From: Bradyrhizobium sp. CCGUVB4N
GTDB taxonomy: Bacteria; Pseudomonadota; Alphaproteobacteria; Rhizobiales; Xanthobacteraceae
Length of the DNA stretch: 64,000 bases
Assembly: GCF_024199945.1 (NCBI RefSeq)
Contig: NZ_JANADP010000001.1
Coordinates: 6,262,001 to 6,326,000, forward strand
Direction of reading: 5' to 3'
A model generated the notes under the pieces. It searched no databases. It was not told the origin of the DNA and was given only the letters and a program-made list of their open reading frames with translations. The position numbers were made by a program, and so were the translations under genes. Each line of letters begins with the position of its first letter. Position 1 is the first letter of the stretch. Below, piece by piece: positions 43,548 through 53,151 of this stretch.

Positions 43548-44492
43548 ATGAGCAAGATGACCCCGCAGGAAATGGCCCAGAAGATCGGATCCGGCCTCCT
43601 GTCCTTCCCCGTCACGCCGTTCAAGGCGGACTATTCCTTCGACGAGGCGACCTACCGCGCCAACATGGATTGGCTGTGCGGCTATGATGTCGCAGGTCTG
43701 TTCGCCGCCGGTGGCACTGGCGAGTTCTTTTCGCTGACCCCGACCGAAGTTCCGCAGGTGGTCAAGGTCGCCGTCGAGGAGACCAAGGGCCGCGTGCCCG
43801 TGCTCGCCGGCACCGGCTACGGCACGGCGATCGCCCGCGAGATCGCTGTTGGCGCCGAGAAGGCCGGCGCTGACGGCCTGCTGCTGCTGCCGCCCTACCT
43901 CACCCATTCCGAACAGGAAGGCCTTGCCGCTCACGTCGAGGCCGTCTGCGCCGCCGTCAAGATCGGCGTCATCGTCTACAACCGCGACAACGCCATCCTC
44001 CAGCCCGACACGGTCGCCCGCCTCGCCGAGCGCTGCCCGAATCTCGTCGGCTACAAGGACGGCATCGGCGACATCGAGCTGATGACCCGCGTCTACACCA
44101 AGCTCGGCGACCGCCTGACCTATGTCGGTGGCCTGCCGACCGCCGAGACGTTCGCGCTGCCCTATCTCGACATGGGCGTGACGACCTATTCCTCGGCCGT
44201 GTTCAACTTCGTGCCGGAATTCGCCACCAATTTCTACGCCGCGGTGCGCAAGCGCGACCATGCGACCATCCACGCGGGCCTGAAGGATTTCATCCTGCCG
44301 CTGATCGCGATCCGCAACCGCAAGAAGGGTTATGCGGTCTCGATCATCAAGGCCGGCATGAAGGTGATCGGCCGCGATTCCGGCCCGGTCCGGCCGCCGC
44401 TGACCGATCTCACCGAGCAGGAGATTGCGGAACTGACCGCGCTGGTGAAGAATCTGCCCGCCGCAGGATCGACACAACAGGCGGCAGAATAA
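43548..44492 (+). CDS. kdgD: 5-dehydro-4-deoxyglucarate dehydratase KdgD
   Basis: Converts 5-dehydro-4-deoxy-D-glucarate to 2,5-dioxopentanoate with loss of water and CO2. 314-residue DapA-family (beta/alpha)8 barrel: LLSFPVTPFKADYSFDEA, GLFAAGGTGEFFSLTPTE (oxyanion and substrate loop), VIVYNRDNA (catalytic Tyr) and NLVGYKDGIGD with the Schiff-base Lys. Next come gudD (26 bases) and the dehydrogenase, giving the full route to 2-oxoglutarate. Confidence 0.94.
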   Translation: MSKMTPQEMAQKIGSGLLSFPVTPFKADYSFDEATYRANMDWLCGYDVAGLFAAGGTGEFFSLTPTEVPQVVKVAVEETKGRVPVLAGTGYGTAIAREIAVGAEKAGADGLLLLPPYLTHSEQEGLAAHVEAVCAAVKIGVIVYNRDNAILQPDTVARLAERCPNLVGYKDGIGDIELMTRVYTKLGDRLTYVGGLPTAETFALPYLDMGVTTYSSAVFNFVPEFATNFYAAVRKRDHATIHAGLKDFILPLIAIRNRKKGYAVSIIKAGMKVIGRDSGPVRPPLTDLTEQEIAELTALVKNLPAAGSTQQAAE

Positions 44493-44518
44493 AACAACAC
44501 AACAGGGAGGAGCGTGCG

Positions 44519-45877
44519 ATGGCCCAGACTGATATTTCCGGCGCGCCAATCGCTGGCGCACCGGTCGTCACAACGATGCAGGTGATTCCGGTCGCGGGCC
44601 GCGACAGCATGCTCCTCAATCTGAGCGGCGCGCATGCGCCGTTCTTCACCCGCAACATCGTCATCCTCACCGACAATGCCGGTCACACCGGCGTCGGCGA
44701 GGTGCCGGGCGGACAGAAGATCTGGCAGACGCTCCAGGACGCCCGCGATCTCGTCATCGGCAAGACCGTCGGCGCGATGGACAACATCCTCGCCGACATC
44801 CGCACCACCTTCGCCGACCGCGACGCCGGCGGCCGCGGCAAGCAGACGTTTGACCTTCGCGTGATGATTCATGCGGTCACGGCAATCGAATCCGCCCTGC
44901 TCGACCTGCTCGGCCAGCACCTCAATCTTCCCGTCGCGGCGCTGCTCGGCGAAGGCCAGCAGCGCAAGAGCGTCGAGACGCTCGGCTACCTCTTCTTCGT
45001 CGGCGACCGGCGCAAGAGCAAGCTCGACTACGTCAAGGGCGAGACCGGCAAGCCCGACTGGTTCAACCTCCGCCATCAGGAAGCGATGACGCCTGAGACG
45101 GTGGTGCGGCTCGCGGAAGCCACCCAAGACCATTACGGCTTCGCCGACTTCAAGCTGAAAGGCGGCGTGCTCCGCGGCGAGCAGGAGATCGAGGCCGTCA
45201 CGGCGATCGCAAAGCGCTTTCCCGATGCGCGCGTTACGCTCGATCCGAACGGCGCCTGGTCGCTCGACGAGGCCATCGGCCTCTGCAAGAACATGCACGG
45301 CATCCTCGCCTATGCCGAGGATCCCTGCGGCGCCGAGGCCGGCTTCTCCGGCCGCGAGATCATGGCCGAGTTCCGCCGCGCCACGGGCTTGCCGACCGCA
45401 ACCAATATGATCGCGACCGACTGGCGCCAGCTTAGCCACGCGCTGCGCCTGGGTGCGGTGGACATTCCGCTCGCCGACCCCCATTTCTGGACCATGCAGG
45501 GCTCGGTGCGCGTCGCCCAGACCTGCCGTGACAACGGCCTGACCTGGGGCTCGCACTCCAACAACCATTTTGACATTTCGCTCGCGATGTTCACCCATGT
45601 CGGCGCCGCGGCCCCCGGCAAGGTCACCGCGATCGACACCCACTGGATCTGGCAGGATGGCCAGGCGCTCACCAAGGAGCCGCTGCAGATCAAGGGCGGC
45701 AAGATCACGGTCCCGGATCGCTCAGGCCTCGGCATCGAGATTGACCGTGCGGCCATCGAGGCCGCACATGAACTTTACAAGCAGCATGGACTCGGCGCCC
45801 GAGATGACGCTATGGCCATGCAGGACCTGATCCCCGGCTGGACCTTCGACGACAAGCGTCCTTGCCTCGTGCGTTAG
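44519..45877 (+). CDS. gudD: Glucarate dehydratase GudD
   Basis: Dehydrates D-glucarate (and L-idarate) to 5-dehydro-4-deoxy-D-glucarate. 452-residue enolase-superfamily enzyme: catalytic Lys in DFKLKGGVL, metal ligands in TLDPNGAW (Asp), YAEDPCG (Glu) and ATNMIATDW (Asn), and the general base His in SHSNNHFDIS. These match the E. coli GudD active-site layout. 23 bases separate it from the aldehyde dehydrogenase. Confidence 0.95.
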   Translation: MAQTDISGAPIAGAPVVTTMQVIPVAGRDSMLLNLSGAHAPFFTRNIVILTDNAGHTGVGEVPGGQKIWQTLQDARDLVIGKTVGAMDNILADIRTTFADRDAGGRGKQTFDLRVMIHAVTAIESALLDLLGQHLNLPVAALLGEGQQRKSVETLGYLFFVGDRRKSKLDYVKGETGKPDWFNLRHQEAMTPETVVRLAEATQDHYGFADFKLKGGVLRGEQEIEAVTAIAKRFPDARVTLDPNGAWSLDEAIGLCKNMHGILAYAEDPCGAEAGFSGREIMAEFRRATGLPTATNMIATDWRQLSHALRLGAVDIPLADPHFWTMQGSVRVAQTCRDNGLTWGSHSNNHFDISLAMFTHVGAAAPGKVTAIDTHWIWQDGQALTKEPLQIKGGKITVPDRSGLGIEIDRAAIEAAHELYKQHGLGARDDAMAMQDLIPGWTFDDKRPCLVR

Positions 45878-45900
45878 AAAACTTTCCCTGGAGGAACGAG

Positions 45901-47349
45901 ATGACTGCGATCCTGAAGAACTTCATCGGCGGTGAATGGGTCGACGGCTCCGGCGTCACCAAGAACATCAACCCCTCCAACACCAACGATCTGGTCGGCG
46001 AATACGCCAAGGCCGACAAGGCGCAGACCGAGAAGGCCATCGCGGCCGCGAAAGCCGCCTTCCCCGCCTGGGCCCAGTCGACGCCTCAGGTGCGCTACGA
46101 CGCGCTGAACAAGATTTCCCTCGAGATCCTCGCCCGCAAGGAAGAGCTCGGCCGCCTGCTCGCCCGCGAGGAAGGCAAGACGCTCCCCGAGGGCATCGGC
46201 GAGGTCGCCCGCGCCGGCCAGATCTTTGCGTTCTTCGCCGGTGAGGCGCTGCGCCTGATCGGCGAAAAGGGTGCCTCGGTGCGTCCCGGCCTCGACGTCG
46301 AGCTCACCCGCGAGCCCGTCGGCGTCGTCGGCATGATCACGCCCTGGAATTTCCCGATCGCGATCCCGGCCTGGAAGATCGCGCCCGCGCTCTGCTACGG
46401 CAACACGGTGGTGTTCAAGCCGGCCGAACTGGTTCCCGGCTCGGCGCATGCGCTGTCCGAGATCATCACGCGCTCCGGCATTCCGGCAGGCGTCTTCAAC
46501 CTCGTGGTCGGCTCCGGCTCCGTGGTCGGCCAGACCCTGCTCGACCACCCTGACGTGGCGGCGATCTCCTTCACCGGCTCGGTGCAGACCGGCCGTAAGA
46601 TCGCGCAGGCCTGCGTGCTCTCGAACCCGATGAAGAAGTTCCAGCTCGAGATGGGCGGCAAGAACCCGCTGGTCGTGCTCGACGACGCCGATCTCAAGAC
46701 CGCCGTCGAGGTCGCCGTCAACGGCGCCTATTTCTCGACCGGCCAGCGCTGCACGGCGTCGTCCCGCCTGATCGTCACCGAAGGCATCCACGACCGCTTC
46801 GTCGCGGCGGTGGCTGAGCGCCTGAACAGCCTTTCGGTCGACGACGCGCTCAAGGCCGGCGTCCATATCGGCCCGGTGGTCGACCAGAGCCAGCTCGACC
46901 AGGACCTCCGCTATATCAAGATCGGCCAGGATGAAGGCGCCAAGCTCGCCTTCGGCGGCGAGCTGCTCAAGCGCGAGACGCCCGGCCATTATCTCGCGCC
47001 GGCGCTGTTCACCGAAGCCAACAACAACATGCGCATCGCGCGTGAAGAGATCTTCGGGCCCGTTGCGGCCGTCATCCGCGCCAAGAACTACGACGAGGCG
47101 CTGGCGATCTCCAACGACACCGAGTTCGGCCTCGCCTCCGGCATCTGCACCACCAGCCTGAAATACGCCTCGCACTACAAGCGCAACAGCGAGTCCGGCA
47201 TGGTGATGGTCAATCTGCCGACCGCCGGCGTCGACTATCACGTTCCGTTCGGCGGCCGGAAGGGCTCGAGCTACGGCGCCCGCGAGCAGGGCTCCTATGC
47301 GCGCGAGTTCTACACAACGGTGAAGACGGCCTATACCTATCCGGGTTGA
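45901..47349 (+). CDS. 2,5-dioxovalerate (alpha-ketoglutarate semialdehyde) dehydrogenase
   Basis: 482-residue NAD(P)-dependent aldehyde dehydrogenase that oxidises 2,5-dioxopentanoate to 2-oxoglutarate, feeding the TCA cycle. Family marks: TPWNFPIAIPAWKIAPAL, FTGSVQTGRK, catalytic Glu in LEMGGKNPLVV and catalytic Cys in GQRCTASSRL. The start at 45901 (MTAILKNFIGGEW) has GGAGG upstream. The substrate is assigned from its place after kdgD and gudD. A palindromic repeat follows it. Confidence 0.9.
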   Translation: MTAILKNFIGGEWVDGSGVTKNINPSNTNDLVGEYAKADKAQTEKAIAAAKAAFPAWAQSTPQVRYDALNKISLEILARKEELGRLLAREEGKTLPEGIGEVARAGQIFAFFAGEALRLIGEKGASVRPGLDVELTREPVGVVGMITPWNFPIAIPAWKIAPALCYGNTVVFKPAELVPGSAHALSEIITRSGIPAGVFNLVVGSGSVVGQTLLDHPDVAAISFTGSVQTGRKIAQACVLSNPMKKFQLEMGGKNPLVVLDDADLKTAVEVAVNGAYFSTGQRCTASSRLIVTEGIHDRFVAAVAERLNSLSVDDALKAGVHIGPVVDQSQLDQDLRYIKIGQDEGAKLAFGGELLKRETPGHYLAPALFTEANNNMRIAREEIFGPVAAVIRAKNYDEALAISNDTEFGLASGICTTSLKYASHYKRNSESGMVMVNLPTAGVDYHVPFGGRKGSSYGAREQGSYAREFYTTVKTAYTYPG

Positions 47350-47361
47350 TCGGTCGATATC

Positions 47362-47449
47362 GTAGGGTGGGCAAAGCGAAGCGTGCCCACCGCTTATGTT
47401 CGGCGTGAAGCATGGTGGGCACGGCGCGTTGCGCCTTTGCCCACCCTAC
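47362..47449. repeat. 88-base palindromic repeat element (GTAGGGTGGGCAAAG ends)
   Basis: Outer inverted ends GTAGGGTGGGCAAAG (47362-47376) and CTTTGCCCACCCTAC (47435-47449), with a nested pair GTGCCCACC / GGTGGGCAC inside. It fills most of the 117-base gap between the aldehyde dehydrogenase and garD. Sequences with these ends are common in Bradyrhizobium intergenic DNA, so this is probably a dispersed palindromic element rather than a gene-specific signal. Confidence 0.85.
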
Positions 47450-47466
47450 ACTTTCGGAGTCCGACC

Positions 47467-49008
47467 ATGGACCAGGACGTCGCAGCGAAAGAACAGCCCC
47501 GCTACATCAAGCTCAACGCGCGCGACAACGTCGCGATCGTCGTGAATGATTTCGGGCTTCCCGCCGGCTCTCGCTTCGCCTGCGGACTGACGCTGCGCGC
47601 CTTCGTCCCGCAGGGACACAAGACGGCGCTGGTCGACATCGCCGAAGGCGCGCCGATCATCCGCTATGGCGAGGTGATCGGCTACGCACTCTCGCCGATC
47701 CTGGCCGGCGAATGGGTGGACGAGGCGCGCATCCGCATGCCGGAGGCCCCGGCCCTCGACAAGCTCGAAATCTCCACCGCCGTGCCTGCGCCGCTGCCGC
47801 CGCTCGAAGGCTTCACCTTCGAAGGCTTTCGTAATCCCGACGGCTCGGTCGGCACCAAGAACATCCTCGGCATCTCCTCCTCCGTGCAATGCGTCAAGGG
47901 CACGATGGAATATGCGGTGAAGCGCATCCGCGCCGAGCTGCTGCCGAAATACCCGAACGTCGATGACGTCGTGCCGCTGACGCACGCTTATGGCTGCGGC
48001 GTTGCTATCACAGCGCCCGATGCGGTGGTGCCGATCCGAACGCTGCAGAACCTCGCGCTCAATCCGAATTTCGGCGGCGAGATCCTGGTCATCAGTCTCG
48101 GCTGCGAGAAGCTTGCGCCCGAGCGGCTGGTGCCCGAAGGCATCAGCGACGCCATCGTGCGCATGCAGGACGAAGCCTTCGACGGCTTTGGCGCGATCGT
48201 CGATGCGATCATGACGCAAGCGGAAGCCCGCCTGAAGATCCTCAACAAGCGTACCCGCGAGACCTGCCCGGCTGCCGATCTCGTGATCGGCCTGCAATGC
48301 GGCGGCAGTGACGCATTCTCCGGCGTCACGGCGAACCCCGCCCTCGGCTTCGCCGCCGATCTCCTGGTGCGCGCAGGCGCCACCGTGATGTTCTCGGAAG
48401 TCACCGAGGTGCGCGACGCCATCCAGCTTCTCACCCGCCGCGCCATCAACGAGGACGTCGGCCGCGCGCTGGTGCGCGAGATGGCCTGGTACGATTCCTA
48501 TCTGGCGCGCGGCGGTGCCGATCGCAGCGCCAACACCACCCCCGGCAACAAGAAGGGCGGCCTCGCCAACATCGTCGAAAAATCATTGGGCTCGATCGTC
48601 AAGTCCGGCTCGTCAGCCATCACCGGCGTGCTCTCGCCCGGTCAGAAGGCGACGCAGAAGGGCATGCTGTTCGCGGCGACGCCGGCTTCCGATTTCATCT
48701 GCGGCACGCTCCAGCTTGCCTCCGGCATGACCTTGCAGGTGTTCACCACCGGCCGCGGCACGCCTTACGGCCTCGCGGCGGCGCCCGTGATCAAGGTCGC
48801 GACCCGCACAGAGCTGGCGCGACGCTGGAAGGACCTGATCGATTTCGACGCGGGCGGCATCGCGACCGGCGAGAAGACGATCGAGGAAACCGGCTGGGAC
48901 CTGTTCCGCCTGATCCTCGATGTCGCCTCCGGCCGTACCAAGCCGTGGTCGGATCGCTGGGGCATTCACAACGACCTCACGCTGTTCAATCCGGCACCGG
49001 TGACCTGA
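47467..49008 (+). CDS. garD: Galactarate dehydratase GarD
   Basis: Dehydrates galactarate to 5-dehydro-4-deoxy-D-glucarate, which KdgD then uses. 513 residues with the UxaA/GarD two-part layout: an N-terminal SAF domain (about 15-90, NDFGLPAGSRFACGLTLRAF) and a large C-terminal part with LTHAYGCGVA, SLGCEKLAPERL and LQCGGSDAFSGVTANPALG. This family uses iron or another metal and Cys/His ligands, not the enolase fold. GGAG at 47455-47458 supports the start. Confidence 0.93.
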   Translation: MDQDVAAKEQPRYIKLNARDNVAIVVNDFGLPAGSRFACGLTLRAFVPQGHKTALVDIAEGAPIIRYGEVIGYALSPILAGEWVDEARIRMPEAPALDKLEISTAVPAPLPPLEGFTFEGFRNPDGSVGTKNILGISSSVQCVKGTMEYAVKRIRAELLPKYPNVDDVVPLTHAYGCGVAITAPDAVVPIRTLQNLALNPNFGGEILVISLGCEKLAPERLVPEGISDAIVRMQDEAFDGFGAIVDAIMTQAEARLKILNKRTRETCPAADLVIGLQCGGSDAFSGVTANPALGFAADLLVRAGATVMFSEVTEVRDAIQLLTRRAINEDVGRALVREMAWYDSYLARGGADRSANTTPGNKKGGLANIVEKSLGSIVKSGSSAITGVLSPGQKATQKGMLFAATPASDFICGTLQLASGMTLQVFTTGRGTPYGLAAAPVIKVATRTELARRWKDLIDFDAGGIATGEKTIEETGWDLFRLILDVASGRTKPWSDRWGIHNDLTLFNPAPVT

Positions 49009-49048
49009 GCACCGGCAACTCGTCCAAGAGGACTCCAAGAGGACCTCG

Positions 49049-50254
49049 ATGTCCCGCGTCACGACCCTGCGCACGATCCGCATCGACGAGCGGCCGAACC
49101 TGATCTGGGTCGAGATCGAAACCGACGAGGGACTGAGCGGCCTCGGCGAAAGCTTTCGCGGCGCGCAAGCGGTCGAGGCGGCCGTGCACGAACTCGCGGC
49201 GCCGCTGGTGCTCGGCCAGGACTCCCGCCGCATCGAGGCGATCTCGCGCCAGTTGCTGACGCCCTATCTCGGCTTTCACAGCGTCAGCGCCGAGGTGCGC
49301 GCGGCCAGCGCTATCGACATCGCGCTATGGGACCTCAAGGGCCAGCGTCACGGCATCCCCGTGCACGAGGCGCTCGGCGGCGCGAGCCGGCTCGAGATCC
49401 GCGCCTACAACACCTGCGCCGGCTATGCCTACAACACCAAGAGCTCGAAGCGCCGCGAGATCGGCGCCGACGATGCCGCGCTCGGCCCCTACGACGATCA
49501 GATCGCCTTCATGCGCGACTCCGGCGCGCTCGCCGAAAGCCTTCTGAGCGAAGGCTACGGCGCCATGAAGATCTGGCCGTTCGATCCGTTTGCCGCGAAT
49601 GGCGGCCATGCGATCTCGCTCACGGATCTCAAGACCGGACTGGAGCCGTTCCGCAAAATCCGCGACGCCGTCGGCGACCGCATCGAGATCATGTGCGAGT
49701 TGCACAGCCTGTGGGGCATGCACACCGCCGAACGCATCTGCCGCGCGCTCGAAGATTACGGCGTGTTCTGGGTCGAGGATCCCCTCAACAAGATGGACGA
49801 CGTGCAGGGCCTTGCCGATCTCAGGCGGCGCGTGAAGACACCGATCTGCGGCAGCGAGACGCTGGCGGGCGCAGCCAGCTTCCGCAATCTGCTCGCGGCC
49901 GATGCGGTCGACGTCGTGATGCTCGACATCGCCTGGTGCGGCGGCCTGAGCGAGGCGCGCAAGATCGCGGCGTTGAGCGAGGCCTACAACAAGCCGCTCG
50001 CCCCGCACGATTGTACCGGACCGGTCGCGCTGATGGCGGGGCTGCATCTGGCGCTGCATGCGCCGACGGCGATCTTCCAGGAGGTCGTGCGCGCGACACT
50101 GTCGACCTGGTACCGCGACCTCGTCACGGCGCTGCCTGTCGTGACCAACGGCATCGTGTCGGCACCGACGGCCCCCGGTCTCGGGCTCGCACTCAATCCG
50201 GATTTGCGCCGCCGCGCCGACGCGGTGGTGCGAGAAACCAAACTCGGCGCGTAA
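49049..50254 (+). CDS. Enolase-superfamily acid sugar dehydratase-like protein, specificity unknown
   Basis: 401 residues, mandelate-racemase-like. The N-terminal capping domain (about 1-120) is followed by the barrel with MKIWPFDP (catalytic Lys), IMCELHSLWG (metal Glu with His and Trp), FWVEDPL (metal Glu), ICGSETLAG (metal Glu) and LAPHDCTGPVA (general base His). A residue set of this type is found in sugar-acid dehydratases of the mandelate racemase group rather than glucarate dehydratases. The position at the end of the cluster suggests another aldarate or aldonate substrate. 40 bases after garD. Confidence 0.8.
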   Translation: MSRVTTLRTIRIDERPNLIWVEIETDEGLSGLGESFRGAQAVEAAVHELAAPLVLGQDSRRIEAISRQLLTPYLGFHSVSAEVRAASAIDIALWDLKGQRHGIPVHEALGGASRLEIRAYNTCAGYAYNTKSSKRREIGADDAALGPYDDQIAFMRDSGALAESLLSEGYGAMKIWPFDPFAANGGHAISLTDLKTGLEPFRKIRDAVGDRIEIMCELHSLWGMHTAERICRALEDYGVFWVEDPLNKMDDVQGLADLRRRVKTPICGSETLAGAASFRNLLAADAVDVVMLDIAWCGGLSEARKIAALSEAYNKPLAPHDCTGPVALMAGLHLALHAPTAIFQEVVRATLSTWYRDLVTALPVVTNGIVSAPTAPGLGLALNPDLRRRADAVVRETKLGA

Positions 50255-50445
50255 AGCACGATCGTCCGTCGCTCGCGAAACCTTGCGGAAACATTGGCGC
50301 GGAAAACTTCTTCCTCGTTTCGTCCTGCCGTCGCACGCAACCAAATTGACCCGCCCGCGGAAGACGAATGTTCGCACACAAGCGAACCTGCCGCGGCACT
50401 GCCGCGACCAAACCTCCGATTGATATCTTCAACGGAGATTTTGAA

Positions 50446-50715
50446 ATGCGTATTCTCTCGATGATTGCCGTTGCCGGCGCAATGATTGCAAGCACAGCCA
50501 GCGCATTTGCCGGCGAACTCCCCTCTTACGAGGCGAAGTCGTTTCCGATCTCGACGGTGCAGGTTCAGGTGCTCGGCGGCGCCGGCGTCGAGGAGCAATC
50601 GACTGCCCCCACGATGATCGTCGCCGGCATGCCGGCCTCGCCCGCGCAAATGTCGGTGCTGTCGCCGCGCGTCAAGCGGCTCGCCAGCGCGGACGCAGAT
50701 GGCCAGGCGCGTTGA
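50446..50715 (+). CDS. Small secreted protein, 89 aa
   Basis: Not recognised. A strong signal peptide (MRILSMIAVAGAMIASTASA, cut before FAGELP) precedes a 65-residue mature part with the pattern ELPSYEAKSFPISTVQVQVLG and no Cys. GGAG upstream sets this start instead of a longer reading from 50368. Single gene ended by the hairpin at 50752-50777. Confidence 0.7.
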   Translation: MRILSMIAVAGAMIASTASAFAGELPSYEAKSFPISTVQVQVLGGAGVEEQSTAPTMIVAGMPASPAQMSVLSPRVKRLASADADGQAR

Positions 50716-50751
50716 TCGGCGCGGACTCCGCCATTTTCTTATTCACGCATC

Positions 50752-50777
50752 CGCGCGCCGACATCAATCGGCGCGCG
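50752..50777 (+). terminator. Hairpin after the small secreted protein
   Basis: Stem CGCGCGCCGA / TCGGCGCGCG (50752-50761 with 50768-50777), six-base loop, followed by TTCGCTTT. The T run is weak. Confidence 0.6.
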
Positions 50778-50895
50778 TTCGCTTTACATGAATACTAATT
50801 CCAAATCTGATGATTGAGGGCCATTGCGTCCCTCCTGCACTTCAAGCTCCGGACCATGCTTGTTAGTCGTCCCGTCGCAAATGATGGGGTCGCGA

Positions 50896-53148
50896 ATGAC
50901 AACATATCTGAGGACAACGGCGGGATTGATCGGCGGCGCACTGCCGCTGTTGGCGGGCTTGCTGGACGCAGCGCCGGCCGAGGCGCAATCATCGCCGCAG
51001 GAACTTCCCGCCGTCGTCGTCGAGCAATCGCGGCCCGCGGCGCGCTCGCATCAGGTGCGCTCGCAGCGCGCACAGACGGCAAGCCGCCGTCGTCAGGCCC
51101 AGCACGCGCCATCCAGCACCGACGCAACCGCAGCCGGCACCGGCGCAGAGACCGCGACGAGTCCTGTCCGCGGCTACATCGCAACCCGCAGCGGCACCGG
51201 CACCAAGACCGACACGCCGCTGCGCGAGACACCGCAATCGATCAGCGTGGTGACCGCCGACCGCGTCACCGACCAGGGCGCGACCACCGTGCAGGAAGCG
51301 CTGCGCTATGTTCCCGGCGTGTTCGCCGACGCCTATGGCGCCGACTCGCGCGGCGACTATCCACGCATCCGCGGCCAGGACCCGAACATCTATCTCGACG
51401 GCACGCGCATGGTGAACACCAACAACTTCAACGAATGGCGGCCCGAGCCCTATACGCTCGAGCGCATCGAGGTCTTGCGCGGCCCCGCTTCGGTGCTCTA
51501 CGGCGACACCTCGACGGCAGGCTTGTTGAACCTGATCTCGAAGCGGCCGCAGGCGGAGGCCGCCAACGAGATCGGCGTGCAATATGGCAGCTTCAACCGC
51601 AAGCAGGTGCAACTCGACTCCACGGGAAAGCTGACGAAGGACGGCGAGTGGCTCTATCGTTTCATCGGCGTATACCGCGACAGCAACACGCAGACGGACT
51701 ACGTCAAGGACGACCGCATCCTGCTCGCACCGTCGCTGACCTGGCGGCCGACCAACAACACGAGCTGGACCGTGCTCGGCACCTACCAGAAAGACACGAC
51801 TGGCTCGTCTACGGCGTTTCTGCCGCATGAGGGCACACTGTTTGCGGGCCCAAACGGCTTCATTCCGGTGCAGCGCTTTGCCGGTGAGCCCGGCTTCGAC
51901 AAATACCAGACCGCGACCGGCGCGATCAGCAGCTTGTTCGAGCACAGCTTCAGCGACGGCCTGAAAATCCGGCAGAACCTGCGTTACGCCCATGTCGAGG
52001 GCATCTACCGGTCGACATGGCCGGATCTGAACTTCGTCGATCCAAGCGATCCGAACTATCCATTTCTCGATGCCAGCCGCCGCACCGTGGCCCGCAGCGT
52101 GTGGAGCCGCCAGACGACCAAGGACAATCTGAGCTCGGATACCAACGCAGAGCTGAAATTGCACACCGGGCCGGTCGCACACAAGGTGCTGTTCGGCGCG
52201 GACTACCGCGAGGTCAGAGAGCGCGCGCAATCTGGTTTCACCACGGACCCGACGCCGTTCGATCTCTACGCCCCGGTCTACAGCGGCGTGACCGCGCCGG
52301 CGATGGCCCCCGAACCGGATCTGCGCCAGAACCAGCTCGGCCTCTACGCGCAGGACCAGTTACGGCTCGGATCATGGCTCGCCGTGCTCGGCCTGCGCCA
52401 CGACTACGTCACCAGCGATACGCAGGGCTCTCCGGTCGAGCATTACCAGGCGACCACCGGCCGCGCCGCGCTGATGTACGAGCTGCCGTTCGGCGTCACG
52501 CCCTACGTGACCTATGCGCAGTCGTTCAACCCGGTCTTCGGCAGCGGCATCTGCGTCACGGTCTGCGCGCCGCAGCGCGGCGAGATGGTCGAGCTTGGCT
52601 TCAAGTACAATCCGACGCCCGGCAATGCCGTCAATGGCGCGATCTTCGACACGACCGAACGGAACCGGCTGGCCAGCGACCCCGACAATGCGATGTTCTC
52701 GATCCAGACCGGCAAGGTCCGCATCCGCGGTGTGGAACTCGAGGTGCTGACGCGCATCACGCCGGAGCTCGACCTGATCGGCGCCTATACCTACCTCGAT
52801 GCACGCGTGCTGAGTGGCGACAATGCCGGCAAGCATGTCGAGACTGTCCCGGATCATCAGGCCTCGCTCTGGGCGAAGTACCGCCTCTCTTTACTCGGCT
52901 TGCCCGGCGTCACGCTCGGCGGCGGCGTCCGTTACATCGGCACCTCCTGGGACGGCACCGACACCATCCGAACGCCAGAATACACCCTGTTCGACGCGAT
53001 GGTTCGTTATGAGACCGGCCCCTGGCGGCTTCAGGTCAACGCCAGCAACCTCTTCGACAAGCGTCACGTCACCACGTGCCTGGCGCGCGGCGACTGCTTC
53101 CTCGGCATCGGCCGCACCGTGCTCGGCAGCGTGACCTATAAATTCTAG
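50896..53148 (+). CDS. TonB-dependent siderophore receptor
   Basis: 750-residue outer-membrane receptor (FhuA/FpvA group). A signal peptide near the start (TAGLIGGALPLLAGLLDAA, then AEAQ) leads to a basic His/Arg/Gln-rich linker of about 80 residues. The plug domain follows (LRETPQSISVVTADRVTDQG, ALRYVPGVFAD, RGQDPNIYLDGTRM, YGDTSTAGLLNLISKRP), then a 22-strand barrel ending in GSVTYKF with the terminal Phe. It probably takes up a ferric siderophore of the hydroxamate type. No regulator or transporter genes adjoin it. Ends three bases from the convergent hypothetical. Confidence 0.92.
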   Translation: MTTYLRTTAGLIGGALPLLAGLLDAAPAEAQSSPQELPAVVVEQSRPAARSHQVRSQRAQTASRRRQAQHAPSSTDATAAGTGAETATSPVRGYIATRSGTGTKTDTPLRETPQSISVVTADRVTDQGATTVQEALRYVPGVFADAYGADSRGDYPRIRGQDPNIYLDGTRMVNTNNFNEWRPEPYTLERIEVLRGPASVLYGDTSTAGLLNLISKRPQAEAANEIGVQYGSFNRKQVQLDSTGKLTKDGEWLYRFIGVYRDSNTQTDYVKDDRILLAPSLTWRPTNNTSWTVLGTYQKDTTGSSTAFLPHEGTLFAGPNGFIPVQRFAGEPGFDKYQTATGAISSLFEHSFSDGLKIRQNLRYAHVEGIYRSTWPDLNFVDPSDPNYPFLDASRRTVARSVWSRQTTKDNLSSDTNAELKLHTGPVAHKVLFGADYREVRERAQSGFTTDPTPFDLYAPVYSGVTAPAMAPEPDLRQNQLGLYAQDQLRLGSWLAVLGLRHDYVTSDTQGSPVEHYQATTGRAALMYELPFGVTPYVTYAQSFNPVFGSGICVTVCAPQRGEMVELGFKYNPTPGNAVNGAIFDTTERNRLASDPDNAMFSIQTGKVRIRGVELEVLTRITPELDLIGAYTYLDARVLSGDNAGKHVETVPDHQASLWAKYRLSLLGLPGVTLGGGVRYIGTSWDGTDTIRTPEYTLFDAMVRYETGPWRLQVNASNLFDKRHVTTCLARGDCFLGIGRTVLGSVTYKF

Positions 53149-53151
53149 GAG

